A stretch of DNA of 9,359 bases, from positions 1 to 9,359 of the forward strand of contig DAIDJT010000089.1 in assembly GCA_027451265.1 (NCBI GenBank), given 5' to 3'. This document shows, one piece after another, positions 1 to 7,335 of this stretch. This DNA comes from Bacteroidales bacterium. Its GTDB lineage: Bacteria; Bacteroidota; Bacteroidia; Bacteroidales; VadinHA17. The notes below the pieces were generated by a model. That model was not told the origin of the DNA and made no database searches. It saw only the letters and a list, made by a program, of their open reading frames with translations. Position numbers and translations under genes: made by a program. How positions within the stretch are numbered: the stretch's first letter is position 1; every line of letters begins with the position of its first letter.

Positions 1-1
1 C

Positions 2-511
2 AAGGCGCTGATACCCGTTGAAGGGGTCACCGTAATCTCACGTACTCTCCGTATTCTTGAACCTCTCTTCAGCGAGATCATTGTTGCAGGATGGCCTCCG
101 GGTGAGCCTGTCCCCGGTAACGTTGTCAATGTGCATGACAACTTCAGGGGTGTCGGGCCTCTGGCCGGCATCGAGGCTGCACTGGGAGTGGCTTCATCAA
201 CTGTACTGTTCGTATTCGGCAGTGATATGCCATGGCTGTCTGAAGAACTCATCAGGGCACAGGCCGGTGAATACCTTGATAATCCCCCGGAAATACTTGT
301 CGCACGGTCAGGTGGCCTCGCCGAACCGCTGCACTCACTCTACAGCAAGAAAATCCACCCTTCACTTGTACGTTACCTCGAAGCCGGAGGCAGTAACGCC
401 ATAATTGATTTCTACAGGCTTGCTGATACAAGATATTTTGATTTCCCCCTGACGATGGAGGCACGCAGAGCCCTGACCAACATCAACAGACCTGAAGATT
501 TACTGCCTTGA
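2..511 (+). CDS. mobA: Molybdenum cofactor guanylyltransferase MobA, 3' part (5' end outside window)
   Basis: This enzyme transfers GMP from GTP to molybdopterin (Mo-MPT) to make the guanine dinucleotide cofactor used by DMSO-reductase-type enzymes in the cytoplasm. The frame is open from base 2 and gives 169 residues. It begins at KALIPVEG, which corresponds to the lysine that follows the N-terminal nucleotide-binding loop in this family, so probably only about 15-25 residues are missing. Family marks seen: NVHDNFRGVGPLAGI, with Asp codon 137-139 before the GPLAG turn; FGSDMPWLS, with Asp codon 224-226, the metal-binding DMP motif; an AEPLHSLYSKK strand; and a C-terminal NINRPEDLL resembling the usual N-x-N-TPEDL ending. 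The stop lies 45 bases before the GH2 gene on the same strand. A related NTP-transferase such as MocA/CoxI is a less likely alternative because GPLAG and the PEDL ending both favour MobA. Confidence 0.88.
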   Translation, partial: KALIPVEGVTVISRTLRILEPLFSEIIVAGWPPGEPVPGNVVNVHDNFRGVGPLAGIEAALGVASSTVLFVFGSDMPWLSEELIRAQAGEYLDNPPEILVARSGGLAEPLHSLYSKKIHPSLVRYLEAGGSNAIIDFYRLADTRYFDFPLTMEARRALTNINRPEDLLP

Positions 512-525
512 TTCTGATTTTTTCT

Positions 526-533
526 TATTTTTG
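526..533 (+). promoter_or_regulatory. Candidate Bacteroidota -7 promoter box (TATTTTTG) for the GH2 gene
   Basis: TATTTTTG matches the phylum's TAnnTTTG consensus exactly. It lies 23 bases before the GH2 start codon, in the short T-rich gap after mobA, which would give a leader of roughly 15-20 bases. The best upstream -33-like TTG (508-510) is only 15 bases away, shorter than the usual spacing of about 19-21, so the -33 element is weak or absent. The box suggests the GH2 gene need not depend on read-through from mobA. Confidence 0.4.
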
Positions 534-556
534 ATCAGGACCTAAAGAGATCAGCC

Positions 557-3500
557 ATGCGTAAGTCACTTCTTTTCCTGGCACTGGCAGTTGCAATTTT
601 AAGCTCATGCCGCCGCTATCATGATTACAGCAAGACCGAATGGAAGGAGAAAGACTTGCCTGAGTGGGAAGACCTTTCAATAAACACGGTTAATACCGTG
701 GCACCTCATGCTTCAATTGTGAGCCATCCCGATAACTCTTCCGCCTTAAAAGCGAAGTGGCGCGAATCAGTCAATGTCTTGTCGCTTGACGGGAAGTGGA
801 AATTCAAATATTCTTCTGCCCCGGCGGAACGGCCGTACTGGTTTTTCAGGGATGATTTTGACACGCGCCCGTGGGGCGAAATAGAGGTCCCGTCAACATG
901 GGAGCGGGAAGGACACGGAATTGCATATTATGTCAACTCGGGATACACCTTCCCGGTGAACCCGCCATTTATCAATCATGCGGACAACCCTGTTGGTTCG
1001 TACAAACGCTCATTCACAATTCCCTCAGGCTGGAATGGCAAGGAGGTCTTCCTGAATTTTGACGGTGTCAGCTCCGCCTTTTTCGTATGGATAAACGGTG
1101 AGAAGGTGGGTTACAGCGAGGACAGCAAAACGACAGCTGAATTCAATATCACACCGTTCCTGAGAAAAGGGAAAAACAATATTGCGGTTGAGGTTTACAG
1201 ATACTGTGACGGCAGCTATCTCGAATGCCAGGACTTTTTCAGGCTGAGCGGCATACAGCGGTCAGTGTGGCTGCATGCCAGGCCTAAGACATATATCCGT
1301 GATTATTTTGCCGTACCGGCACTGGTTAATGACTACACTGACGGGCTCCTGAACCTGACAGTTGAGATGACCGGAAGTGACAGGCGGCCTGCCGCGATGA
1401 GACTTGAGGCAGGGCTCTATGACGGAGATACGAAGATCTTTGGCGAAACCAGGGATGTGGAAACGGCCGACAGCATTGCCATTGTGGAAATGAGCGCTGA
1501 AGTGCCGGGAGTCAGGCCATGGTCCGCCGAGTCGCCATCACTCTATACTCTTGTCCTGACCCTTGCTGACGGCCGGGGTCGTGTGCTTGAGAGCGTCGCC
1601 TCAAGGATCGGCTTCCGGACAGCTGAGGTGAAGGGTGGCCGGTTCCTTGTCAACGGGAAGGCGATCCGCCTGAAGGGTACGAATATGCATGAGCATGACC
1701 CGGTGAACGGCCATACCATAGATGAAGCCCTGATGCTCAAGGATATCAGGCTGATGAAGATGAACAACATCAATGCCGTCCGCACCTCGCACTATCCTCA
1801 ACCCGAACGCTTCTATGAGTTGTGTGACGAGTACGGACTCTACCTGATTGACGAGGCAAACATCGAGTCACACGGGATAGGATATAACCCCGATGTCACA
1901 CTGGCTGGAAGGCAGGAGTGGCTGGGGCAGCACATGCTCCGCACGGTCAGGATGGTTGAACGCGACAAAAACCATCCTGCAATTATCACATGGTCACTCG
2001 GCAATGAAGCCGGCGACGGACAGAACTTCGTTGCTACCTACAAATGGATAAAGGGGAGGGACAAGAGCAGGCCCGTGCAGTATGAAAGGGCCGAGAAATG
2101 GACCCGCACCACCGAAAGACATACTGACATATGGTGCCCGATGTACCCGTCACCCGAGGAGGTGGAAGCCTATGCGCTCAGTGAAGGTAAACCCGGCTTT
2201 GACCGCCCTTATATTATGTGCGAGTATGCACATTCCATGGGAAACAGCACGGGTAATCTTCAGGATTACTGGGATGTCATTGAGAAATACGGGATCCTTC
2301 AGGGCGGGTTTATCTGGGACTGGGTTGATCAGGGGATGCTGGAGACCAGCGAGGACGGTGAGGAGTATTATGCCTATGGCGGTGACTACGGCGAGGTGGG
2401 AGCACCCAGTGACGGCAACTTCTGCTGTAACGGGCTCGTGGGACCTGACCGCACTCCCCACCCGGCGCTCAGCGAAGTCAAAAAGGTTTACCAGTACGTG
2501 GGATTCAGACCTGCGGATCTTGCACACGGACTTGTCACAATCACCAACAAGTATAATTTCACTGACCTTTCATTTTTCACCATAAACTGGGAGGTTCTTG
2601 CCAACGGAGTCTTGTTCAGCTCAGGCCATCTTAACCAGATCAACCTTGAGCCTGGTGACTCAGTCACAGTTGAGATACCCTATGGCGAGATTACCCCCGC
2701 CCCGGGAACTGAGTACCATTTAAACCTGCATGCGTCACGCTCTGATGAGTGGGGCATAGTCCCGCAGGATCACCTGTATGCTTCCGAACAGATGCTCCTG
2801 CCGTTCCGGGCAGATGCAGTGTCTGCCGGAGCAGCCGGAGAAGAAGGGTCTGCCAGAGCTTCAGGAGAGAATGAGCTGGCCCTCATCGATACCAGGACTG
2901 CCGGTACCGACCTCATATTTGCAGGGGAGGGTTTCGAAGTGGTGTTTGACATGTCTGCCGGAGTGATGAAGTCATACAAGTCTGACGGGCAGGAACTGAT
3001 TACATCCGGTCCGCGCCCGGACTTCTGGAGGCCCCCAACCGACAATGACTACGGCAACGGGATGGAGAAGAGAAATGCACCGTGGAGGGAGGCAGGAAGC
3101 AATGCAGTGCTGAAGTCGGCAAATATCAGTCAGCCGGGTATGGGCAGTGCCGGGGTGAAATTCACCTTTGATATCTCCGGTGACGGCGGGAAAAAAATTG
3201 CAGGCCTGGTAACGGAGTACTCGGTTCATGCCAACGGAAGCGTTGACGTATCATTTGACTTCACCAAAACCGATATGAGACTCGAAGAGATTCCGCGTGT
3301 GGGGATGCAGATGATACTTCCCGGGAGGTTCACCGATCTTTCGTGGTTCGGCCGCGGGCCGCATGAGAACTATATTGACCGCAAGACCTCTGCCTTTGTT
3401 GGTTTGTATGAAAGTTCCGTGGCTGACCAGTACGTGCCATACGTCAGACCCCAGGAGAACGGGTATAAAACTGATACCAGGTGGCTTAATGTCACTGACG

Positions 3501-3793
3501 GAAACGGGAAGGGAATCAGGTTTGAGGGAAAACCTCTCTTTTCCTTTGCCGCGATGAATTACCTGCATGAGGACTTTGAATCTCAGGGCAGTCTGGCAGG
3601 CTACAGGCCTGATGCCAAACTGGTTAACAGGCATATCTGTGATGTCATCCCCCGTGACCTGGTCTGTGTCAATATTGACTACGGCCAGATGGGTGTGGGA
3701 GGTGATGACTCATGGGGTGCGCGTACACATCCCAAATACTGTCTCCTGGACAAGCAATACAAATACGCATTCCGGATGGTGCCGCTGAAGTAA
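557..3793 (+). CDS. lacZ: GH2 beta-galactosidase, LacZ type, predicted lipoprotein
   Basis: Predicted to hydrolyse terminal beta-D-galactosides outside the cytoplasm. It has 1078 residues, close to E. coli LacZ (1023) plus a signal peptide. Residues 1-18 form a lipoprotein signal with lipobox LSSC, so Cys18 would be lipidated; the following RRYHD has no acidic surface-export run. Domains in order: sugar-binding beta-sandwich (about 75-240), Ig-like domain (about 245-355), TIM barrel (about 360-650), linker domain, and C-terminal Bgal small-chain domain (about 790-1075). The LacZ catalytic set is complete: acid/base Glu484 in WSLGNEAG, nucleophile Glu556 in MCEYAHSMGN, metal ligands Glu437 and His439 in DEANIESHG, His378 (NMHEHDP), His412 (RTSHYP) and Asp218 (CDGSYLE). 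Trp1053 in GGDDSWGARTHP matches the substrate-site Trp999 of E. coli. Residues 752-788 form an Ala/Gly/Glu-rich linker. Other GH2 activities are less likely given these motifs, but the natural substrate is unknown. Confidence 0.95.
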   Translation: MRKSLLFLALAVAILSSCRRYHDYSKTEWKEKDLPEWEDLSINTVNTVAPHASIVSHPDNSSALKAKWRESVNVLSLDGKWKFKYSSAPAERPYWFFRDDFDTRPWGEIEVPSTWEREGHGIAYYVNSGYTFPVNPPFINHADNPVGSYKRSFTIPSGWNGKEVFLNFDGVSSAFFVWINGEKVGYSEDSKTTAEFNITPFLRKGKNNIAVEVYRYCDGSYLECQDFFRLSGIQRSVWLHARPKTYIRDYFAVPALVNDYTDGLLNLTVEMTGSDRRPAAMRLEAGLYDGDTKIFGETRDVETADSIAIVEMSAEVPGVRPWSAESPSLYTLVLTLADGRGRVLESVASRIGFRTAEVKGGRFLVNGKAIRLKGTNMHEHDPVNGHTIDEALMLKDIRLMKMNNINAVRTSHYPQPERFYELCDEYGLYLIDEANIESHGIGYNPDVTLAGRQEWLGQHMLRTVRMVERDKNHPAIITWSLGNEAGDGQNFVATYKWIKGRDKSRPVQYERAEKWTRTTERHTDIWCPMYPSPEEVEAYALSEGKPGFDRPYIMCEYAHSMGNSTGNLQDYWDVIEKYGILQGGFIWDWVDQGMLETSEDGEEYYAYGGDYGEVGAPSDGNFCCNGLVGPDRTPHPALSEVKKVYQYVGFRPADLAHGLVTITNKYNFTDLSFFTINWEVLANGVLFSSGHLNQINLEPGDSVTVEIPYGEITPAPGTEYHLNLHASRSDEWGIVPQDHLYASEQMLLPFRADAVSAGAAGEEGSARASGENELALIDTRTAGTDLIFAGEGFEVVFDMSAGVMKSYKSDGQELITSGPRPDFWRPPTDNDYGNGMEKRNAPWREAGSNAVLKSANISQPGMGSAGVKFTFDISGDGGKKIAGLVTEYSVHANGSVDVSFDFTKTDMRLEEIPRVGMQMILPGRFTDLSWFGRGPHENYIDRKTSAFVGLYESSVADQYVPYVRPQENGYKTDTRWLNVTDGNGKGIRFEGKPLFSFAAMNYLHEDFESQGSLAGYRPDAKLVNRHICDVIPRDLVCVNIDYGQMGVGGDDSWGARTHPKYCLLDKQYKYAFRMVPLK

Positions 3794-3846
3794 CAGTGCC
3801 TTCCAGGGCAGGATGAATTATTACATGACCGGAGCCTGCTGAAGGA

Positions 3847-3877
3847 TGACGGTCCCGTATTAATACCGGCACCGTCA
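3847..3877. terminator. Imperfect hairpin between convergent genes, possible terminator
   Basis: TGACGGT (3847-3853) pairs perfectly with ACCGTCA (3871-3877). Inside it, CC/GG and the palindrome GTATTAATAC (3857-3866) extend the stem with one mismatch and one bulged C. It sits in the 99-base gap between the stops of the GH2 and PHP genes. On the + strand the nearest T-run (3897-3901) is about 20 bases beyond the stem and no T-run follows on the - strand, so this is not a textbook intrinsic terminator. The position fits a transcript end for either gene. Confidence 0.4.
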
Positions 3878-3892
3878 CCGTAAGTTGGCCTT

Positions 3893-4972
3893 CTACTTTT
3901 TCGCCGGCGAAATTTCCACTTTCAGGACGTTGTTGCTGCCGGTGATAATATTGTCAACGGCGTAGGTGACAGGCTGGGCCAGGAATTTTCTGTCAGCCCT
4001 GACCACCACCATCCCGTGTGCCGGTACGGTGAGTGTTGCCGGAGCTCCCTCCGGGCCGCCTGAAAGTTTCATGGGGATATCTGATGTGTTGGACAGTTCG
4101 AACCAGATCCTCTTGCCGTCGTCCCTGAAAGGTATACCGGCGGTTATCACCGACTGAAAGAGAGGTGCTGCAAGCTCCTCAGGCGCTGCAAGGTTGTCAC
4201 CGTACCATACGGCTGTTCTGCGTGCAAACATCGCTTCTTTAAGCGATTCCATCGTACGTTCTTTTGCGAATACCAGCGTCATGGGCCTGTGTGAATATAC
4301 AGGTGCGGCAAACTCCTCGCTTATAACTCCGTGGACATCGCTGTTGCCCATTATTGCCAGTTGGTTGTCACGGCACATGTCCATGACCAGGGGGTAATAC
4401 TCAACATCATTGTAGTACTCGATGCCATGCAGCCATCCTTTTGCGATAAGTTCACGGTGAACATCGTACATCCTGGGTATGCCGTCAGGCTGCTGGCTTT
4501 TCCAACCGGGGTGGTTCCACTCGATGAAGGCCCCCTGGGCCACGGCAGCTTCGACAGCCTTCATGAAGTCATCCTTTACAAGTGAGTCGGGCTCTGTGAT
4601 GAAAAGTGCATTCAGGTGGCCGGGAGGCATTTTGCGGGTTATCTCCGATCCCTTGACCAGGATGATGTTATAGTCAGCCGCTATTGGTGAGGCTATCTTC
4701 CAGGCCGCGCTGTGGTCAACAGGTATGTATTGTTTATGCGGCTGGTATTCAATATGATCTGTGATAGCAATTGCATCAAGTCCGTCACGCCAGGCCTCGC
4801 CTACACGCTGGTTTGGCCAGACATTCCCGTCAGAAAAAACGGTATGCATATGGAAGTCGCATTTGAGTGTCACATATCCGGGCAGCTCAGGAACGCTGAG
4901 GATGTGCCTCTGGGCGGAAAGGGTCAGGGTGATCAGCAGGAAGATCGGGATCAGGGTGAGTTTGGTTTTCAT
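3893..4972 (-). CDS. Exported PHP-domain metallo-phosphoesterase (resembles Sb-PDE-type proteins of Bacteroidota)
   Basis: A 359-residue protein with a Sec signal peptide at residues 1-20, cleavage likely at SA-Q21, so it probably acts in the periplasm or outside the cell. The mature part is a PHP (polymerase and histidinol phosphatase) domain with the usual metal ligands visible: His41 and His43 in DFHMHTVFSDG, Asp48, Asp72-His73 in ITDHIEY, Glu110 in KGSEITR, His119 in GHLNALF, His154 in WNHPGW, and Asp212/His214 in GNSDVHG. After about residue 250 a shorter beta-rich region follows (WFELSNTSDIP and the end). PHP proteins hydrolyse phosphate esters or diesters with two or three bound metals. 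The overall form is like proteins annotated as Sb-PDE-family phosphodiesterases, an assignment from memory, and the substrate is unknown. It lies 118 bases downstream of the transporter gene on the same strand, with no -7 box in that gap, so co-transcription is possible. The ATG at 4972 fits the signal peptide well. Confidence 0.85.
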   Translation of the reverse strand: MKTKLTLIPIFLLITLTLSAQRHILSVPELPGYVTLKCDFHMHTVFSDGNVWPNQRVGEAWRDGLDAIAITDHIEYQPHKQYIPVDHSAAWKIASPIAADYNIILVKGSEITRKMPPGHLNALFITEPDSLVKDDFMKAVEAAVAQGAFIEWNHPGWKSQQPDGIPRMYDVHRELIAKGWLHGIEYYNDVEYYPLVMDMCRDNQLAIMGNSDVHGVISEEFAAPVYSHRPMTLVFAKERTMESLKEAMFARRTAVWYGDNLAAPEELAAPLFQSVITAGIPFRDDGKRIWFELSNTSDIPMKLSGGPEGAPATLTVPAHGMVVVRADRKFLAQPVTYAVDNIITGSNNVLKVEISPAKK

Positions 4973-4974
4973 AG

Positions 4975-5067
4975 TTGCGATGTGCGAGTTGAGATTTGCG
5001 AATTGCGATTAGCGATGTGAGATTTGTGAGATTTGCGATTTGTGATTTGCGATATGCGATATGCGAT
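4975..5067. repeat. Degenerate heptanucleotide tandem array (consensus TTGCGAT on + strand)
   Basis: About thirteen 7-base units run through 4975-5067, such as TTGCGAT, GTGCGAG, TTGAGAT, TTGCGAA, TAGCGAT, TTGTGAT and ATGCGAT (twice in a row at 5054-5067). Eight units (4975-5030) and five units (5033-5067) are offset by a 2-base slip at 5031-5032. The array starts 3 bases upstream of the PHP start codon (4972) and ends in a run of eight T (5067-5074). It fills most of the gap between the transporter and PHP genes, so it lies in the leader of the PHP gene or in the message between the two. On the transcribed strand it reads ATCGCAA-like. Confidence 0.85.
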
Positions 5068-5077
5068 TTTTTTTCAC

Positions 5078-5098
5078 TATTGCCTATTGCCTATTGCC
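5078..5098. repeat. Three perfect tandem copies of TATTGCC overlapping the transporter stop codon
   Basis: TATTGCC occurs three times without mismatch at 5078-5084, 5085-5091 and 5092-5098. The stop codon of the transporter gene (5093-5091, TAG on the - strand) and its last codon, Gln480, are made of this repeat. The unit differs from the TTGCGAT array next to it but has the same 7-base period. Because 7 is not a multiple of 3, gain or loss of a unit 3' of the stop would leave the protein unchanged. Confidence 0.85.
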
Positions 5099-6533
5099 TT
5101 GAATTATTTCCTGCCGCATCCCTGCCTTTAAGGATCAGGCGGTCATAGAGGTACAGGAGCACGCTGGCAGCAATGGCAATTGCAGTAAACAGTATCCAGA
5201 CACGTGATGGATTGTATGTATCCCACAGGTAGCGGGTCAGCTGATGTGAGTCCATCCCGAAGAGTTCCTGTGCCCTGTTGAAGTAGTCGGTCTGGGTGAA
5301 GCTTCCCGATATATCGGGAATATCGAATCCCTTTTCCTCCACTGCCTTTTTCAGCAGGAACAGCTTGTCAGCCCTCACCTCGTAGGGTCTGCCTGAGATC
5401 CATCCGGCGCCCAGGTGTCCGAGGGCAATCGGCAGGAATGCAGTGCCCATATAAAGTGCCTTCCTGTCAGGCGGAGCAATGCCGCCGAGGTACTCCTGCA
5501 CCTTGGGTGATGAGGCCATCTCGCCGATGCCGAAAATCAGAACGCCCAGGACAATGATCCATGGATTGAGGTTTGCAAACATCATTCCCAGACCGAAGGC
5601 CAGGATAAAAATACCCGTCATGATGCTGTTCAGAGGCCTGAGCCTTGCAGTGAAAGATGATATTATCAGCTGGAACAGTATGATAAAGAATGATGCAAGG
5701 CTTGAGATGGTAACGGTGGTAATTGTTCCGGGTTTCAGCCCCAGGGAGGCTGACATGCCATCAAGGTTCACCCATGATTCAAGGAATACAGGGAATGAAT
5801 AATAAAGCTGGTTATAGGCAGTCCAGAAGACGCCGATTATCAGTAAGAAAAGCAGGAAACGCCAGTCGGTAAGGGTCACCCCAATGTTTCTGAAGGCAAT
5901 CCCGATATTCTTTATGAAGCTTTTCCCGGTTGCGGTCACTGCCGGCTCCCTGTAGAAGAAAAGGGTGAGGATAAGGTTAAGGGTCATCGCGGCTATGGAC
6001 ATGTAGAACACCGAGTTCCAGTTGTCCTTGTAGAGCAGGCTTGCAACGAACGGGCCGATGAATCCTCCGATGTTGACAACCATATAGAATATGCCGAATC
6101 CGAGTGATGCTGTCTCCCTGTCAGTGACGCGGGCCACGGTTCCCGATATCAGCGGTTTGAAAAGGGCTCCTGCCACAGCCAGGAGGATGAATGCCGCAAA
6201 GATTGAACCGAATGTATCGAACCTGCTCAACATGAAAAATGAAACCACGTAGGTGATGAATGAAGTTATCAGCACCTTCTTATATCCGACCCGGTCAGCA
6301 ATGGCTCCGGTGATTACCGGAAGGAAATAGAGGATCATTGATGCGGTACCCATGATTGTACCTTTTTCCACGTTTGTGAATCCCAGGGCTCCGTCCTCTT
6401 TCGGAGTGGTCAGATAAAGGGCTATGAACCCGTTGTAGAAGGCATACCATCCCCACCGTTCAAAAAGTTCTATTACGTTGGATATCCAGAAAATGCGCGG
6501 GAATTTTCTGATTGATTTGGTGAAGCTGCTCAT
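5091..6533 (-). CDS. MFS transporter resembling the proton-dependent oligopeptide (POT/PTR2) family
   Basis: A 480-residue inner-membrane protein with about twelve or more hydrophobic segments. The first helix carries ELFERWGWY (Glu22, Glu25, Arg26), which matches the ExxER proton-coupling motif of POT peptide transporters. Further MFS/POT marks are GAIADRVGYKK after helix 2 (the MFS loop motif), GALFKPLISG near residue 130, where POTs have G-x-x-x-K-P, and NIGGFIGP in the next helix. A roughly 65-residue polar segment (about 380-444) separates the penultimate and last hydrophobic segments and is unusual for a plain MFS carrier. Uptake of small peptides or similar compounds by proton symport is the family role; the substrate cannot be read from the sequence. 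The gene follows DUF3267 by 32 bases and precedes the PHP gene. No -7 box was found directly upstream, which fits an operon. The stop codon lies within a TATTGCC repeat. Confidence 0.85.
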   Translation of the reverse strand: MSSFTKSIRKFPRIFWISNVIELFERWGWYAFYNGFIALYLTTPKEDGALGFTNVEKGTIMGTASMILYFLPVITGAIADRVGYKKVLITSFITYVVSFFMLSRFDTFGSIFAAFILLAVAGALFKPLISGTVARVTDRETASLGFGIFYMVVNIGGFIGPFVASLLYKDNWNSVFYMSIAAMTLNLILTLFFYREPAVTATGKSFIKNIGIAFRNIGVTLTDWRFLLFLLIIGVFWTAYNQLYYSFPVFLESWVNLDGMSASLGLKPGTITTVTISSLASFFIILFQLIISSFTARLRPLNSIMTGIFILAFGLGMMFANLNPWIIVLGVLIFGIGEMASSPKVQEYLGGIAPPDRKALYMGTAFLPIALGHLGAGWISGRPYEVRADKLFLLKKAVEEKGFDIPDISGSFTQTDYFNRAQELFGMDSHQLTRYLWDTYNPSRVWILFTAIAIAASVLLYLYDRLILKGRDAAGNNSRQ

Positions 6534-6565
6534 CGGGTATGTTTTACGGGCTTAAATTAGTGAAA

Positions 6566-7231
6566 TTACCTTACTGTATTCCTGTCATCATGTGATTTGC
6601 CGGGTTCTGCCGAAGCGTAGACATAGGCTTCCTTTTTGTCGGCGTCATCCCAGGTAAATACCTTTCTTTCGCCGAATCTGCTCATGAAACCAATGAGTGC
6701 AGCGTCACCGGCGCACATGGTTGTGTGGACGAAGAGAGTCATTGACAGCACCCATTTCCACCAGGGTGAGGTGAAGAGTATCATCGTCAGAAAGGTGAGT
6801 GTTACAAGGATGAATGGGGTGAATGCGACAATTGAAAAGAGTCTCCTGCCTGCAAGGAACCTGTGTGCTGTCACGTAAATGATACCCTGACGGAGGTCTG
6901 CTCCGAACCTGATGTCGCGTGCTCCTGCCATAACGAAGGGGATGAGATGCAGACCTTCATGAACAGGTACCAGCCCCAGCGGTATCAGAATGAGTCCGGT
7001 TGTCAGGCCTGCAACTACCCGGGGGTTCACAGGAAAGTATATCACTCCCGGCCAGAACCATACTGACAGGAAGAGGGTTGCAGCCAGGGTGATCCAGATC
7101 CGGAGCATCGGCCCGGAAGGCCTGGTCACCTCCCCGAGGACAAAGGGGGCGATATCATCGTACGGCAGGGTAAGTACCTTTTCGTATAGTAAAGGATCAT
7201 CAAGTTGTTCAATATCCGGTGTCTGTTTCAT
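6566..7231 (-). CDS. DUF3267 membrane protein with HExxH motif (putative zincin metallopeptidase)
   Basis: A 221-residue protein when started at the ATG at 7231. A TTG nine bases earlier (7240) is in frame, but it is part of a TATCTTTG promoter box, so I reject it as start. After a soluble N-terminus of about 40 residues come roughly four hydrophobic segments. At the end of the second is VPVHEGLHLIPF, with His91, Glu92 and His95 forming HExxH, and in the last is CAGDAALIGF, with a Gly-Asp (Asp176) that could be a third metal ligand as in site-2-protease-like proteins. This layout is that of the DUF3267 family, described as putative zincin peptidases; no substrate is known to me. It is the first gene of the minus-strand group, followed after 32 bases by the POT-like transporter, and diverges from the DUF4294 gene. 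Alternative view: a non-peptidase membrane protein with a fortuitous HExxH, which the matching GD motif makes less likely. Confidence 0.8.
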   Translation of the reverse strand: MKQTPDIEQLDDPLLYEKVLTLPYDDIAPFVLGEVTRPSGPMLRIWITLAATLFLSVWFWPGVIYFPVNPRVVAGLTTGLILIPLGLVPVHEGLHLIPFVMAGARDIRFGADLRQGIIYVTAHRFLAGRRLFSIVAFTPFILVTLTFLTMILFTSPWWKWVLSMTLFVHTTMCAGDAALIGFMSRFGERKVFTWDDADKKEAYVYASAEPGKSHDDRNTVR

Positions 7232-7237
7232 GGCATC

Positions 7238-7245
7238 CAAAGATA
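7238..7245 (-). promoter_or_regulatory. Candidate -7 box (TATCTTTG) for the DUF3267-transporter-PHP group
   Basis: Read on the - strand, 7245-7238 is TATCTTTG, an exact TAnnTTTG match. Only six bases (7237-7232) separate it from the ATG at 7231. With the usual spacing from box to transcript start, the message would begin at or within a base or two of the start codon. No good -33 TTTG lies at the normal distance; the nearest TTG is about 25 bases upstream. Confidence 0.45.
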
Positions 7246-7318
7246 ACGGATAGATGGTGATACATTATGACAATGCTCACTTTTGCTTTCCGGTGAAACC
7301 TTTGGCACGACTATTGGT

Positions 7319-7326
7319 TAAATTTG
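7319..7326 (+). promoter_or_regulatory. Candidate -7 box (TAAATTTG) for the DUF4294 gene
   Basis: TAAATTTG matches TAnnTTTG exactly and ends nine bases before the ATG at 7336, predicting a leader of only a few bases. A TTTG at 7301-7304 is a possible -33 element, but the 14-base spacing is shorter than normal. A purine-rich CAGGGA (7327-7332) between box and ATG looks like a ribosome binding site and would be mostly lost if transcription starts where this box predicts. The two observations therefore conflict. Confidence 0.4.
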
Positions 7327-7335
7327 CAGGGAATT

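Noticed and set aside
512..540. CTGAT...ATCAG arms with T-run after mobA as a terminator
   Set aside because: Five-base arms and T-runs within the loop rather than after the stem; the TATTTTTG promoter box explains this stretch better.
2082..2585. 167-codon plus-strand frame inside the GH2 gene
   Set aside because: It overlaps the most conserved catalytic part of the GH2 enzyme in another frame and shows no recognisable domain or start signal.
4712..5020. Plus-strand frame across the PHP start and the heptamer array
   Set aside because: It is antisense to a well-supported signal peptide and runs into repeat sequence; no domain is recognisable.
4975..5098. CRISPR-like array
   Set aside because: The units are 7 bases long with no spacers, so these are simple tandem repeats.
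7232..7240. TTG start at 7240 extending the DUF3267 protein by three residues
   Set aside because: The TTG lies in the TATCTTTG box on that strand, and a normal ATG follows in frame at 7231.
7324..7335. TTG start at 7324 extending DUF4294 by four residues
   Set aside because: The TTG is part of the TAAATTTG box, and the ATG at 7336 gives a better signal peptide with CAGGGA in front.
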